Source: RBG-16-66-20 sp040752005
GTDB taxonomy: Bacteria; Pseudomonadota; Gammaproteobacteria; Burkholderiales; SG8-39
Assembly (NCBI GenBank): GCA_040752005.1
Contig: JBFMFX010000015.1
Coordinates: 1 to 64,000, forward strand
Direction: 5' to 3'
Length of the DNA: 64,000 nt
Notes under the pieces: model-generated
Databases searched by the model: none
Seen by the model: the letters and a program-made list of their open reading frames with translations, nothing else
What the model was told of the DNA's origin: nothing
Shown here: in pieces, positions 37,729-45,753 of the stretch
Layout: each line of letters opens with the position of its first letter
Position numbering within the stretch: the stretch's first letter is position 1
Position numbers and translations under genes: made by a program

Positions 37729-37828
37729 GTCTCAGCTATGCGCCGCAACGCTTTCATTGAACACGTTTTTTGCGCCGGGTGCAAGCCGGGTGCAGAGGAC
37801 TGAAATCAAAGCGCTTTTCCGTCCGGCG

Positions 37829-38722
37829 TCAGAGCGGGACGCGGGCGAGGAAGCGCCGCAGCTCGGCGACCACCTCGCGCGGCTTCTCCTCGGGCAGGAA
37901 GTGCCCGCAGTCGAGCGCGCGCCCGCGCACGTCGGTCGCCACCTCGCGCCAGTCGCGCAAGGGATCGAACATCTTTTCGATCACGCCCTGCTTTGCCCAC
38001 AGCACGAGCACCGGCATGCGGATTTTCTTGCGCAAATCCCTGCGGTCGTGCTCGAGGTCTATGGTGGCCGCCGCGCGGTAGTCCTCGCAGGTGGCGTGGA
38101 TCGTGCGCGGGTCGCGGAAGCAGCGCACGTACTCGCGCCGCGCCGCGGGCGAGAAGGGCGCCAGGCCCGCCTTTCCGCGTCCGATGCGCCCGAGGATGTA
38201 GTAGGGCACGTGCCCGGCGAGCAGCTTCTCCGGCCACGGCGCCGGCTGGATGAGGAAGAACCAGTGCCAGTAGGCGGTGGCGAAGGCCATGTTCGTGCTC
38301 TCGTACATCTTGAGCGTCGGCGAGATGTCCATGACCGTCAGCGAGGCGACGCGCGCGCCGTGGTCGCGCGCCATGCGGTGGCCGACGCGCGCGCCCCGGT
38401 CGTGCCCGGCGACGTGGAAGCGCTCGAATCCGAGCGCGCGCATGACCTCGACCATGTCCTCGCCCATCGCGCGCTTGGAGTAGTTGGAGTGGTCCGGCAG
38501 TCCGCGCGGCTTGGAGGAGTCTCCGTAGCCGCGCAGATCGGCGCACACCACCGTGTACTCGCGCGCGAGCACCGGCGCCACCTTGTGCCACATGGCGTGC
38601 GTTTCCGGGTAGCCGTGCAAGAGCAGCAGCGGCGGCCCGTCGCCGCCGCGCACCAGGTGGATCGTCGCGCCGCGCGTGCGCACGCGCCGCGTCTCGAAGC
38701 CGGAAAAGAGCCGTGTCGCCAT
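37829..38722 (-). CDS. Alpha/beta hydrolase, fluoroacetate (haloacetate) dehalogenase-like
   Basis: 297-aa alpha/beta hydrolase. Oxyanion motif LLLLHGYPETHAMWHKVAP, nucleophile elbow FHVAGHDRGARVGHRMARDH with Asp as nucleophile and the two arginines that bind substrate carboxylate in haloacetate dehalogenases. The YWHWFFLIQPAPWPEKLL segment carries the His-Trp pair that stabilises the leaving halide, and GHFLPEEKP holds the catalytic His. These residues fit fluoroacetate dehalogenase (EC 3.8.1.3) better than epoxide hydrolase. It follows the EamA gene by one base, so it is the third gene of a leftward operon. Confidence 0.78.
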   Translation of the reverse strand: MATRLFSGFETRRVRTRGATIHLVRGGDGPPLLLLHGYPETHAMWHKVAPVLAREYTVVCADLRGYGDSSKPRGLPDHSNYSKRAMGEDMVEVMRALGFERFHVAGHDRGARVGHRMARDHGARVASLTVMDISPTLKMYESTNMAFATAYWHWFFLIQPAPWPEKLLAGHVPYYILGRIGRGKAGLAPFSPAARREYVRCFRDPRTIHATCEDYRAAATIDLEHDRRDLRKKIRMPVLVLWAKQGVIEKMFDPLRDWREVATDVRGRALDCGHFLPEEKPREVVAELRRFLARVPL

Positions 38723-38723
38723 C

Positions 38724-39062
38724 TCAGGATCTCGCCACCAGGGTCACACCGAGGATGATCACCGCGATGCCCGCCCAGCGCATCGGCGTCACCGCTTCGC
38801 CGAGCAGCCACCCCGCGAGCGCCGCGTTCAGCGCGAAGCCGAGCGACACCATCGGGTAGGCGACGCTCACCGGCGTACTGGCGAGCGCGGCCAGCCACAC
38901 GACCAGGCTCAGCCCGTAGCAGGCGACGCCGGCGAGCACGCGCGGATCGAGCGCGAGCGCCCAGCCGAAGGGCACGGCGCTGGCGCCCGCCTTGAGCAGG
39001 AGCTGCGCCGCGGTGCCGAGCACGACCGCGCCGAGAACGAAGCCGAAGCTCGCCGCGCTCAC
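38724..39062 (-). CDS. Small EamA/DMT-family membrane transporter
   Basis: 112 aa from GTG 39062, with four hydrophobic segments: VLGAVVLGTAAQLLLKAGA, VLAGVACYGLSLVVWLAALA, VSVAYPMVSLGFALNAALAG and MRWAGIAVIILGVTLVA. It looks like a half-size drug/metabolite transporter of the EmrE/ArnE group and would work as a dimer. The start overlaps the stop of the upstream gene by 4 bp. Substrate unknown. Confidence 0.85.
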   Translation of the reverse strand: MSAASFGFVLGAVVLGTAAQLLLKAGASAVPFGWALALDPRVLAGVACYGLSLVVWLAALASTPVSVAYPMVSLGFALNAALAGWLLGEAVTPMRWAGIAVIILGVTLVARS

Positions 39063-39430
39063 GCGATGAGCAGCGCGGCGGCGACGCGCCGGTCCTCGGC
39101 GACCAGGATGTTGAACGTGCGGCAGGCGGCGCGCAGGTCCATGACTTCGAGGCCGATGCGCGCGGCGGCGAGCGCGCGCGTCAGCCGCGGGTCCGGAAAG
39201 CGCTGGCGCGCGCCGGTGCCGAGCAGCACGATCTCCGGCGCCTGCGCGACGAGCACGTCGAAATCGCTCGCCTGGAGCGCGGCGAAGCTCGCCGCGCTCC
39301 AGGCGAGCACGCGCTCGGGCAGCACGATGAGACTGGTGCTGTAGCGCTCGCCGTTCACCGCGAACCAGCCCTCGCCGTAGCCGGTGAAAGCGTTGCGTCC
39401 CGCGCCCGCGGCGGTCAGATGCAGTTTCAC
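39059..39430 (-). CDS. Mth938-like domain protein (DUF498)
   Basis: 123 aa from GTG 39430. Motifs NAFTGYGEGWFAVNGERYST, FDVLVAQAPEIVLLGTGARQ and IGLEVMDLRAACRTFNILVA match the Mth938/Xcc1710 fold also found in NDUFAF3. The protein is uncharacterised in bacteria; proximity to membrane or respiratory genes is common. Its start lies only 19 bp from the divergent aminotransferase start. Confidence 0.85.
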   Translation of the reverse strand: MKLHLTAAGAGRNAFTGYGEGWFAVNGERYSTSLIVLPERVLAWSAASFAALQASDFDVLVAQAPEIVLLGTGARQRFPDPRLTRALAAARIGLEVMDLRAACRTFNILVAEDRRVAAALLIA

Positions 39431-39449
39431 TGATAAAATTGTAGCGATT

Positions 39450-40646
39450 ATGCGGGAATTTGCGCGCATCCAGCGGCTGCCGCCGTACGTCTTCAACATC
39501 ACCAACGAGCTGAAGATGGCGGCGCGGCGGCGCGGCGAGGACATCATAGACCTCTCGATGGGCAACCCCGACGGGCCGACGCCGCCGCACATCGTCGCCA
39601 AGCTCGTCGAGGCGGCGCAGCGCCAGGACACGCACGGCTACTCGGTTTCGAAGGGCATCCCGCGGCTGCGGCGCGCGATCTGCGACTGGTACCGGCGCCG
39701 CTACGGGGTCGAGTTCGATCCGGAAACGGAGGCGATCGTCACCATCGGCTCGAAGGAGGGGCTTGCGCACCTGATGCTCGCGACGCTGGATCGCGGCGAT
39801 ACGGTGCTGGTGCCCAATCCGTCGTACCCGATCCACATCTACGGCGCGATCATCGCCGGGGCCGACATCCGCTCGGTGCGCATGACCCCGGGCACCGACT
39901 TTTTCGCCGAGCTCGAGCGCGCGATCGCCGAGCTGATCCCGAAGCCGAAGATGCTGATCCTCGGCTTTCCGGCGAATCCCACGGCGATGTGCGTCGAGCT
40001 GGACTTCTTCGAGCGCGTGGTCGCGACCGCGCGCCGCCACGACATGCTGGTGGTGCACGATTTCGCGTACGCCGACATCGTGTTCGACGGCTGGCAGGCG
40101 CCCTCGATCATGCAGGTGCCGGGCGCGCGCGACGTGGCGGTCGAGTTCTTCACGCTGTCGAAGAGCTACAACATGGCCGGCTGGCGAATCGGCTTCATGG
40201 TCGGCAACCGGGACCTGGTGCACGCGCTCGCGCGCATCAAGAGCTACCACGACTACGGCACGTTCACCCCGATCCAGGTGGCCTCGATCATCGCGCTCGA
40301 AGGCCCGCAGGACTGCGTCGAGCAGATCCGCCAGACCTACCAGCGCCGGCGCGACGTGATGGTGAAGGGTCTGCACGACGCCGGCTGGATGGTGGAAAGG
40401 CCGAAGGCGACGATGTACCTGTGGGCGAAGATCCCGCCCGCCTACGCCGGCCTCGGTTCGATCGAGTTCACCAAGCGGCTGCTTGCGCAGGCGAAAATCG
40501 CCGTCGCCCCCGGCATCGGCTTCGGCGAGCACGGCGACGACCACGTGCGCATCGCGCTGATCGAGAACGAACAGCGTCTGCGCCAGGCGGTGCGCGGCGT
40601 GCGCGACATGTTCAGAAAGGACGGACTGCTCCGGGGCGTGGCGTGA
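39450..40646 (+). CDS. alaC: PLP-dependent aminotransferase (alanine transaminase AlaC-like)
   Basis: Class I/II aminotransferase, 398 aa from ATG 39450. IIDLSMGNPDGPTPPHIV, HGYSVSKGIPRLRRAICDWY, ILGFPANPTAMCVELDFFE, HDFAYADIVFDG and the PLP lysine in FFTLSKSYNMAGWRIGFMVG. Placement upstream of hom and thrC is typical of Betaproteobacteria, where this gene is annotated alaC. It may make alanine or act more broadly in amino-acid supply. Confidence 0.88.
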   Translation: MREFARIQRLPPYVFNITNELKMAARRRGEDIIDLSMGNPDGPTPPHIVAKLVEAAQRQDTHGYSVSKGIPRLRRAICDWYRRRYGVEFDPETEAIVTIGSKEGLAHLMLATLDRGDTVLVPNPSYPIHIYGAIIAGADIRSVRMTPGTDFFAELERAIAELIPKPKMLILGFPANPTAMCVELDFFERVVATARRHDMLVVHDFAYADIVFDGWQAPSIMQVPGARDVAVEFFTLSKSYNMAGWRIGFMVGNRDLVHALARIKSYHDYGTFTPIQVASIIALEGPQDCVEQIRQTYQRRRDVMVKGLHDAGWMVERPKATMYLWAKIPPAYAGLGSIEFTKRLLAQAKIAVAPGIGFGEHGDDHVRIALIENEQRLRQAVRGVRDMFRKDGLLRGVA

Positions 40647-41242
40647 TCGCGCCGCGGCCGACGACGCTCGAGGGCCATGGCGTGCGCCTTGAGCCGCTCG
40701 CGCGCGAGCACGAGCCGGCGCTCGCCGCCGCCGCCGCCGACGGCAGGCTGTGGGAGCTGTGGTTCACCTCGGTGCCCGCGCCCGGCGAGACGCTCGCCTA
40801 CATCGAGCAGGCGCTCGCCGGCCAGGACGCGGGGCACATGCTGCCCTTCGTGGTGCGCGAACTCGCAGGCGGTCGCATCGTCGGCTCGACGCGCTATCAC
40901 GACATCGTCCCGGCGGCCGACCGCGTCGAGATCGGCTGGACGTGGTACGCGGCGAGCTGGCAGCGCACCCACGTCAACACCGCCTGCAAGCTGCTCCTGT
41001 TCGCGCACGCGTTCGAGGCCCTCGGCTGCAGGGTGGTCGGCCTGCGCACCGACAACTTCAATTTCCGCTCGCAGCGCGCGATCGAGGCGCTCGGCGCAAG
41101 AAAAGACGGCGTCATCCGCCACCACTGGCCGCGCCGCGACGGCAGCGTGCGCGACACCGTCATGTACAGCGTTCTCGCCGGCGAATGGCCGGACGTGAAG
41201 CGTCATCTCGAGCTGAGGTTGCGGCGCCATGAAACCGATTAA
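40643..41242 (+). CDS. GNAT N-acetyltransferase
   Basis: 199 aa, GTG start overlapping the aminotransferase stop by 4 bp. RimJ/RimL-like: GHGVRLEPLAREHEPALAAA, GSTRYHDIVPAADRVEIGWT, CKLLLFAHAFEALGCRVVGL and NFRSQRAIEALGARKDGVIR. The 3' end overlaps hom by 14 bp. Substrate unknown; its operon position could reflect a link to threonine synthesis or be incidental. Confidence 0.85.
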   Translation: MIAPRPTTLEGHGVRLEPLAREHEPALAAAAADGRLWELWFTSVPAPGETLAYIEQALAGQDAGHMLPFVVRELAGGRIVGSTRYHDIVPAADRVEIGWTWYAASWQRTHVNTACKLLLFAHAFEALGCRVVGLRTDNFNFRSQRAIEALGARKDGVIRHHWPRRDGSVRDTVMYSVLAGEWPDVKRHLELRLRRHETD

Positions 41243-42539
41243 CGTCGGCTTGCTCGGCATCGGCACGGTCGGCGGCGGCACCTGGGAGCTGCTGGCGCGC
41301 AATGCCGGCGAAATCCGCCGCCGCGCCGGGCGCGCGATCCGCATCACCCGTGTCGCGGCCAGGTCGGCCGAGCGCGCGCGCCGGGTGGTCGGCGCGCGCG
41401 CGCGGGTGTGCGCAAGTCCGCGCGAGGTGACCCGCGCGCCGGACGTGGACATCGTGGTCGAGCTGATCGGCGGCACCGGCGCCGCGCGCGAGCTGGTGCT
41501 GGATGCGATCGCGCACGGCAAGCATGTGGTGACCGCCAACAAGGCGCTGCTGGCGCTGCACGGCAACGAGATCTTCGCCGCCGCCCAGAAGCGGGGCGTG
41601 ATGGTCGCGTTCGAGGCCTCGGTCGGCGGCGGCATCCCGATCGTCAAGGCGCTGCGCGAGGGGCTGGCGGCGAACCGCATCGAATGGATCGCGGGCATCA
41701 TCAACGGCACCTCCAACTACATCCTCAGCGAGATGCGGCAAAAGGGCGTCTCGTTCGAGCAGGCGCTCGCCGAAGCGCAGCGGCGCGGCTACGCCGAGGC
41801 CGATCCGCGCTTCGACATCGAAGGGGTGGACGCGGCACACAAGCTCACCATTCTTTCGGCGCTCGCCTTCGGCATCCCGATGCAGTTCGGCCGCGCCTAT
41901 ACCGAGGGCATCGCCAAGCTCACCCGCGAGGACATCGGCTACGCCGAGCAGCTCGGCTACCGCATCAAGCTGCTCGGCATCACGCGCCGGGCGAGCAAGG
42001 GCATCGAGCTGCGCGTGCACCCGACGCTGGTGCCGGCGCGGCGCCTGATCGCCAACGTCGAGGGGGTGATGAACGCGATTCTGGTCAAGGGCGACGCGGT
42101 GGGGCCGACGCTCTTTTACGGCGCCGGCGCCGGCAGCCAGCCCACCGCAAGCGCCGTGGTGGCCGACCTGCTGGATGTCACGCGCCTCATTACCGCCGAC
42201 CCGGAGAACCGCGTGCCGCACCTCGCGTTCCAGCCCGACCGCCTGGCGCGCACCCCGATCCTGCCGATCGGCGAAGTGCAGACCTCGTACTACCTGAGGA
42301 TGCGCGTGCTCGACCGCCCCGGCGTGCTCGCCGACATCACGCGCATCCTCGCCGACCGCCGGATCTCGATAGACGCCATGGTGCAGAAGGAGCCGGGCGA
42401 GGGCGAAAAGCAGGTGGACATCGTCATGCTCACGCACCGGGCGCTGGAGAAGAACGTGAGCGCCGCGATCGGCAGGATCGAGCGCCTCGCGACCGTGGTC
42501 GGCCGTGTGCGCCGCATCCGCGTCGAAGAGCTGCTGTAG
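41229..42539 (+). CDS. hom: Homoserine dehydrogenase
   Basis: NAD(P)H-dependent reduction of aspartate semialdehyde to homoserine, 436 aa. N-terminal Rossmann motif VGLLGIGTVGGGTWELL, VVTANKALLALHGNEIF, catalytic region FEASVGGGIPIVKALREGLA with GIINGTSNYILSEM and YAEADPRFDIEGVDAAHKL, and a C-terminal ACT domain (MRVLDRPGVLADITRILADR) for threonine feedback. thrC follows 8 bp later. Confidence 0.96.
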   Translation: MKPINVGLLGIGTVGGGTWELLARNAGEIRRRAGRAIRITRVAARSAERARRVVGARARVCASPREVTRAPDVDIVVELIGGTGAARELVLDAIAHGKHVVTANKALLALHGNEIFAAAQKRGVMVAFEASVGGGIPIVKALREGLAANRIEWIAGIINGTSNYILSEMRQKGVSFEQALAEAQRRGYAEADPRFDIEGVDAAHKLTILSALAFGIPMQFGRAYTEGIAKLTREDIGYAEQLGYRIKLLGITRRASKGIELRVHPTLVPARRLIANVEGVMNAILVKGDAVGPTLFYGAGAGSQPTASAVVADLLDVTRLITADPENRVPHLAFQPDRLARTPILPIGEVQTSYYLRMRVLDRPGVLADITRILADRRISIDAMVQKEPGEGEKQVDIVMLTHRALEKNVSAAIGRIERLATVVGRVRRIRVEELL

Positions 42540-42547
42540 GGGGCGGC

Positions 42548-43933
42548 GTGCGCTACGTGTCCACGCGCGGCTCGGCGCCGCCGGCGCGCTTCAGCGACAT
42601 CCTGCTCGAGGGCCTCGCTCCCGATGGCGGGCTGTACGTACCGGAGCGCTGGCCGCGCGCCGATCTCGCCGCCTGGCGCGGGCTTTCGTACCCGGAGCTC
42701 GCCTGCGAGGTGCTCGCGCCTTTCATGGACGACGTGCCCGGCCTGCGCGCGATCGTCGCGCGCACGTACACGAAGGAAGTGTTCGGCAGCGACGAAATCA
42801 CGCCGCTCAGGGTGCTCGCGCCGGGGCTGCACCTGCTCGCGCTCTCGGGCGGGCCGACGCTCGCGTTCAAGGACCTCGCGCTGCAGCTGCTGGGCAACCT
42901 CTTCGAGGAGGCGCTCGCCACGCGCGGCGAAACGCTCACCATCCTTGGCGCCACCTCGGGCGACACCGGCTCGGCGGCCGAGCACGCGCTGCGCGGCAAG
43001 CGCGGCATCCGGGTCTTCATGCTCTCGCCGCACGGCCGCATGAGCGAGTTCCAGCGCGCGCAGATGTATTCGCTCACCGACCCGAACATCCACAACGTCG
43101 CGGTGCGCGGCACCTTCGACGACTGCCAGGACCTCGTCAAGGCGGTCAACGCGGACGCCGCGTTCAAGACGCGCCACCGCATCGGCGCGGTGAATTCGAT
43201 CAACTGGGCGCGCATCGCCGCGCAGGCGGTGTACTACTTTGCAGGCTGGTTCGCGGCGACGCGCGCCGGCGCCGAACGGGTGTCGTTCGCGGTGCCGACC
43301 GGAAACTTCGGCAACCTCTACGCCGGCTACGTGGCGCGCGCGATGGGCCTGCCGGTGCACCGGCTGATTCTCGCCACCAACGAGAACGACGTGCTCGACG
43401 AGTTTTTCCGCACCGGCCGCTATCGCCCGCGCAGGCAGGCGCAGGCCACCTCCAGCCCCTCGATGGACATCACCCGCGCGTCCAACTTCGAGCGCTATGT
43501 GTATGACCTCGTCGGACGCGACGGCGCGCGCGTGGCGGGGCTCTGGCGCGCGCTGGAGGCGAGCGGAGAACTCGACCTCGCGGGCATGCGCGAGCGGATC
43601 GCGGCAAGCGGGATCGCGAGCGGCCGCTCGACCCACGCCGATCGCATCGCCACGATCCGGGCGGTGCACGCGGACTACGGCGTGGTGATTGACCCGCACA
43701 CCGCCGACGGGGTGGGGGTCGCGCTCAGGCTGCGGGAGCCGGGCGAAACGGTGGTGTGCCTGGAGACGGCGCACCCCGCGAAGTTCGCGCCGACCATCCG
43801 CGAGGCGCTCGGACGCGAGCCGGAGCGGCCGCGGGGCTTCGAGGCGCTGGAGAGCCTGCCGCAGCATTTCCGCGTGATTGATCCCGACCCCGAGGCTCTC
43901 AAGCGCCTGATCGCAGCGGCGGGACAGGACTAG
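42548..43933 (+). CDS. thrC: Threonine synthase
   Basis: PLP enzyme converting O-phosphohomoserine to threonine, 461 aa from GTG 42548. YVSTRGSAPPARFSDILLEG, PLP lysine in LSGGPTLAFKDLALQLLGNL, LGATSGDTGSAAEHALRGK, NSINWARIAAQAVYYF and PTGNFGNLYAGYVARAMGLP. Last intact gene before the decayed region that starts at about 43.95 kb. Confidence 0.96.
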   Translation: MRYVSTRGSAPPARFSDILLEGLAPDGGLYVPERWPRADLAAWRGLSYPELACEVLAPFMDDVPGLRAIVARTYTKEVFGSDEITPLRVLAPGLHLLALSGGPTLAFKDLALQLLGNLFEEALATRGETLTILGATSGDTGSAAEHALRGKRGIRVFMLSPHGRMSEFQRAQMYSLTDPNIHNVAVRGTFDDCQDLVKAVNADAAFKTRHRIGAVNSINWARIAAQAVYYFAGWFAATRAGAERVSFAVPTGNFGNLYAGYVARAMGLPVHRLILATNENDVLDEFFRTGRYRPRRQAQATSSPSMDITRASNFERYVYDLVGRDGARVAGLWRALEASGELDLAGMRERIAASGIASGRSTHADRIATIRAVHADYGVVIDPHTADGVGVALRLREPGETVVCLETAHPAKFAPTIREALGREPERPRGFEALESLPQHFRVIDPDPEALKRLIAAAGQD

Positions 43934-43969
43934 GGGCGCGCGGCGACGTCGGCCACCCGAGGGGGCGCG

Positions 43970-44165
43970 ATGAAGTTCCGCACTCTCGCCGCCGCGCCGG
44001 CGATCGCGCAGGACATCGAGCTGACGCCGACGCTCGCTTTCGCCGCCTACGAGACCGGCTCGAGCGGCTTCAACATGGCGGCGGCGACCGGCAAGAGCAT
44101 CGAGGACCGGCACGGCACCGACGTGTGCGTGCCGGCTGCAGGTGACGGCGTCGCATGCCTTGCGC
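43970..44165 (+). pseudogene. Fragment of a TAXI-type TRAP transporter receptor
   Basis: About 60 codons resemble the start of a mature TAXI-family solute receptor: IELTPTLAFAAYETGSSGFN, MAAATGKSIEDRHGTDVCV. Similarity ends at about 44165 and the remaining coding text (RSGSLEAGNEPYHC onward) is unrelated. The signal peptide is damaged too. No transporter membrane subunit is nearby. A short open frame ending in VLAEILEQVGVEHLLAKG (44225-44296) could not be placed. Confidence 0.55.
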
Positions 44166-44316
44166 GAAGCGGATCTCTCGAAGCCGGAAACGAGCCGTAC
44201 CACTGCCAGCGCTCAGGCGCGCGCAGGTGCTGGCCGAGATCCTCGAACAGGTCGGCGTCGAGCACCTCCTCGCGAAAGGTCCGTTTGAAGCATGATATAG
44301 GCGGGTGATCGGGCTT

Positions 44317-44545
44317 GCCGGGTCGAATGAGCGCGCGATCCGCCCGATCGCCCTCGGGCGAAAGCGCTGGCTCTTCGCCGGCTCCGATCGCGGTGCGCGC
44401 GCCGCGGCGATCGCCTTCTCGCGCATCCAGACCTGCAAGCGGCACGCGGCGGAACCCCTCGCTTACCTGGCCGACGGGCTGCGCCGGCTCCCCAGCCACC
44501 CGATCAACCGACTCGCCGAACTCCTGCCCTTGCGCTGCCAGTCCG
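44317..44545 (+). pseudogene. IS66-family transposase (TnpC) C-terminal fragment
   Basis: About 75 codons match the C-terminal end of IS66 TnpC: NERAIRPIALGRKRWLFAGS, DRGARAAAIAFSRIQTCK, and LRRLPSHPINRLAELLPL. In complete elements this follows the DDE catalytic core, which is absent here, as are tnpA and tnpB. So the copy is dead and heavily truncated at its 5' side. Confidence 0.8.
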
Positions 44546-44659
44546 CCGCTCAAGCACCGCCTCCCCGTATGCGCCTGACGTCCGCAGCCACCGGCGCGCG
44601 CCGGCCACTGACCGCTTGCAAGGCGTTGCGGTGATGCGCGCGTCTGCTTGGGCTGCGTT

Positions 44660-44675
44660 GTCAAACCGCGCCAAA
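44660..44675. repeat. 16-bp inverted repeat, left copy
   Basis: GTCAAACCGCGCCAAA. Its exact reverse complement lies at 45199-45214. The left copy abuts the stop codon of the antitoxin remnant. Confidence 0.85.
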
Positions 44676-44676
44676 G

Positions 44677-44988
44677 TCATGCGACGAGTTTGCGTACAAC
44701 TTTTGGGTGTTTCTCGGCGACTTTGATCAACGTCCGAGCGGCCGCGCTCGGCTCGCGCCGCCCCTGTTCCCACTCTTGGAGCGTGCGAACGAACACGCCC
44801 AGGAGCCTCGCAAATTGCGACTGCGACAATCCGGACTTCTCTCAGGCGCGCACGATCGCGAACGAATCCACGGTGAACTTGCGGCCGATGCGGCCGGCCT
44901 TGATGTCGCGAATGCCTTGGAGGATCTCCGCTCCGATGTTTCGCGACTTTTCCCGGTTCGCGAGCTTGCGGCCAGCGGGTTTCTTCAT
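44677..44988 (-). pseudogene. HigA-like XRE antitoxin with in-frame stop
   Basis: Starts MKKPAGRKLANREKSRNIGA and runs ILQGIRDIKAGRIGRKFTVD. Codon 49 is TGA (44842-44844) where the family usually has Arg; CGA to TGA is one base change. Reading resumes in the same frame as a helix-turn-helix antitoxin: EKSGLSQSQFARLLGVFVRT, LQEWEQGRREPSAAARTLI, ending at TGA 44677. A 48-residue truncated protein without its DNA-binding helices would be made. Partner toxin remnant lies just upstream. Confidence 0.8.
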
Positions 44989-45193
44989 CGTCAATGGCCT
45001 CTTTCATCTGCTTCAGCACGTGCGCGGGGATGTTCTCACGCACGTTCCTTCCATAGAGCGTGAGCATCCAGATCTCGGTACGCGATCTGCGGGGGTAATA
45101 GATCACGCGCAAACCGCCGTGCCTGCCACGACCTGCGGCACCCCAACGCATCTTGCGCACGCCGAGAGAGCCCGGCAGCAGGGTCCCCGTCAA
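44985..45193 (-). pseudogene. RelE/HigB-like toxin, C-terminal fragment
   Basis: About 70 codons match the second half of a RelE/HigB-family mRNA interferase: LTGTLLPGSLGVRKMRWGAA, GRGRHGGLRVIYYPRRSRTE and IWMLTLYGRNVRENIPAHVL. The N-terminal half is missing; similarity stops at about 45193, a few bases from the inverted repeat at 45199. It also lacks a stop where the antitoxin begins, so the frame runs on through it. Confidence 0.75.
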
Positions 45194-45198
45194 TCGGT

Positions 45199-45214
45199 TT
45201 TGGCGCGGTTTGAC
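45199..45214. repeat. 16-bp inverted repeat, right copy
   Basis: TTTGGCGCGGTTTGAC, exact reverse complement of 44660-44675. Together the two copies bracket the toxin-antitoxin fragment, which is truncated at this side. A shorter related copy, GTCAAACCGC, lies at 45290-45299. Confidence 0.85.
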
Positions 45215-45302
45215 GTGGAGCCGACCGGCATGCGCGGCATCTACATTTGCAGAGCACTGCCGCGTCGCGCGCGTCCGCCTTGGCGCCAGGTCAAACCGCA
45301 CT

Positions 45303-45554
45303 TTACGAGGCGGGCGTAACCATCGTTGTTGCGCAAACGCTGCATCGCCAGATCTTGGCTTTTGCGACCAAACCAACGGGGTGAATCGTCTGATTTCCGC
45401 ACGTGATGCACTTGTATCCCTTCCGCGGCCTGCCTGCGGACGGTTGATCGTAGGACGACCACCAAACCGAGGTACACGAACCGCAATGGTATGCACCCTT
45501 CTCGTACCTCCCGCTCTGTTTCCCACACTCCGGACATCTGTGGCCTTTGGACAT
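45303..45554 (-). CDS. Small double zinc-ribbon protein, unknown function
   Basis: 83 aa, intact. Two ribbon units: first CPECGKQ and YHCGSC (about residues 7-27), second KCITCGNQ and WRCSVC (about 48-74). Each offers two CxxC knuckles, so eight cysteines could bind two zinc ions. AGAGGTGGG lies just ahead of the ATG. The base composition is less GC-rich than in neighbouring housekeeping genes, suggesting transfer. It is divergent from the integrase remnant and located where a first integron cassette would sit. No family is recognised; nucleic-acid binding is plausible but unproven. Confidence 0.65.
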   Translation of the reverse strand: MSKGHRCPECGKQSGRYEKGAYHCGSCTSVWWSSYDQPSAGRPRKGYKCITCGNQTIHPVGLVAKAKIWRCSVCATTMVTPAS

Positions 45555-45675
45555 CTATCCCACCTCTGGGCGAATTCGTGCGGTTTAACCGATAGATAAC
45601 TGCGTAACTGCCCGACTATTAGACTCCCGATCGCCCCTGGTTGTCATCCCCGGCCACGAATCGGGCGTTTCGCTA

Positions 45676-45695
45676 GACTGTTCGGATATACAGTA
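45676..45695. promoter_or_regulatory. LexA (SOS) box upstream of the integron integrase remnant
   Basis: GACTGTTCGGATATACAGTA contains CTGT-N8-ACAG (45678-45693), and the reverse strand starts TACTGTATAT exactly as in the E. coli consensus half. It lies 59 bp ahead of the integrase ATG at 45754. LexA control of intI promoters is known for class 1 and Vibrio integrons. The site could also serve the divergent zinc-ribbon gene, 122 bp away. Confidence 0.75.
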
Positions 45696-45753
45696 CCGAT
45701 CGAGGCCCGCCTTGCGGTTGCGCATGAGGTGTTATCCGGCGGGGGCGCGAAAC

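Noticed and set aside
37765..37801. GCCGGGTGCA direct duplication next to TTTTTT as a terminator for the hydrolase
   Set aside because: The repeats are direct rather than inverted, so no hairpin forms, and the T run is in the wrong orientation for the leftward gene.
45205..45299. Inverted GCGGTTTGAC...GTCAAACCGC as a candidate integron attC site
   Set aside because: The core triplets point the wrong way (attC needs RYYYAAC left and GTTRRRY right) and inner L-boxes could not be identified. Kept as a repeat only.
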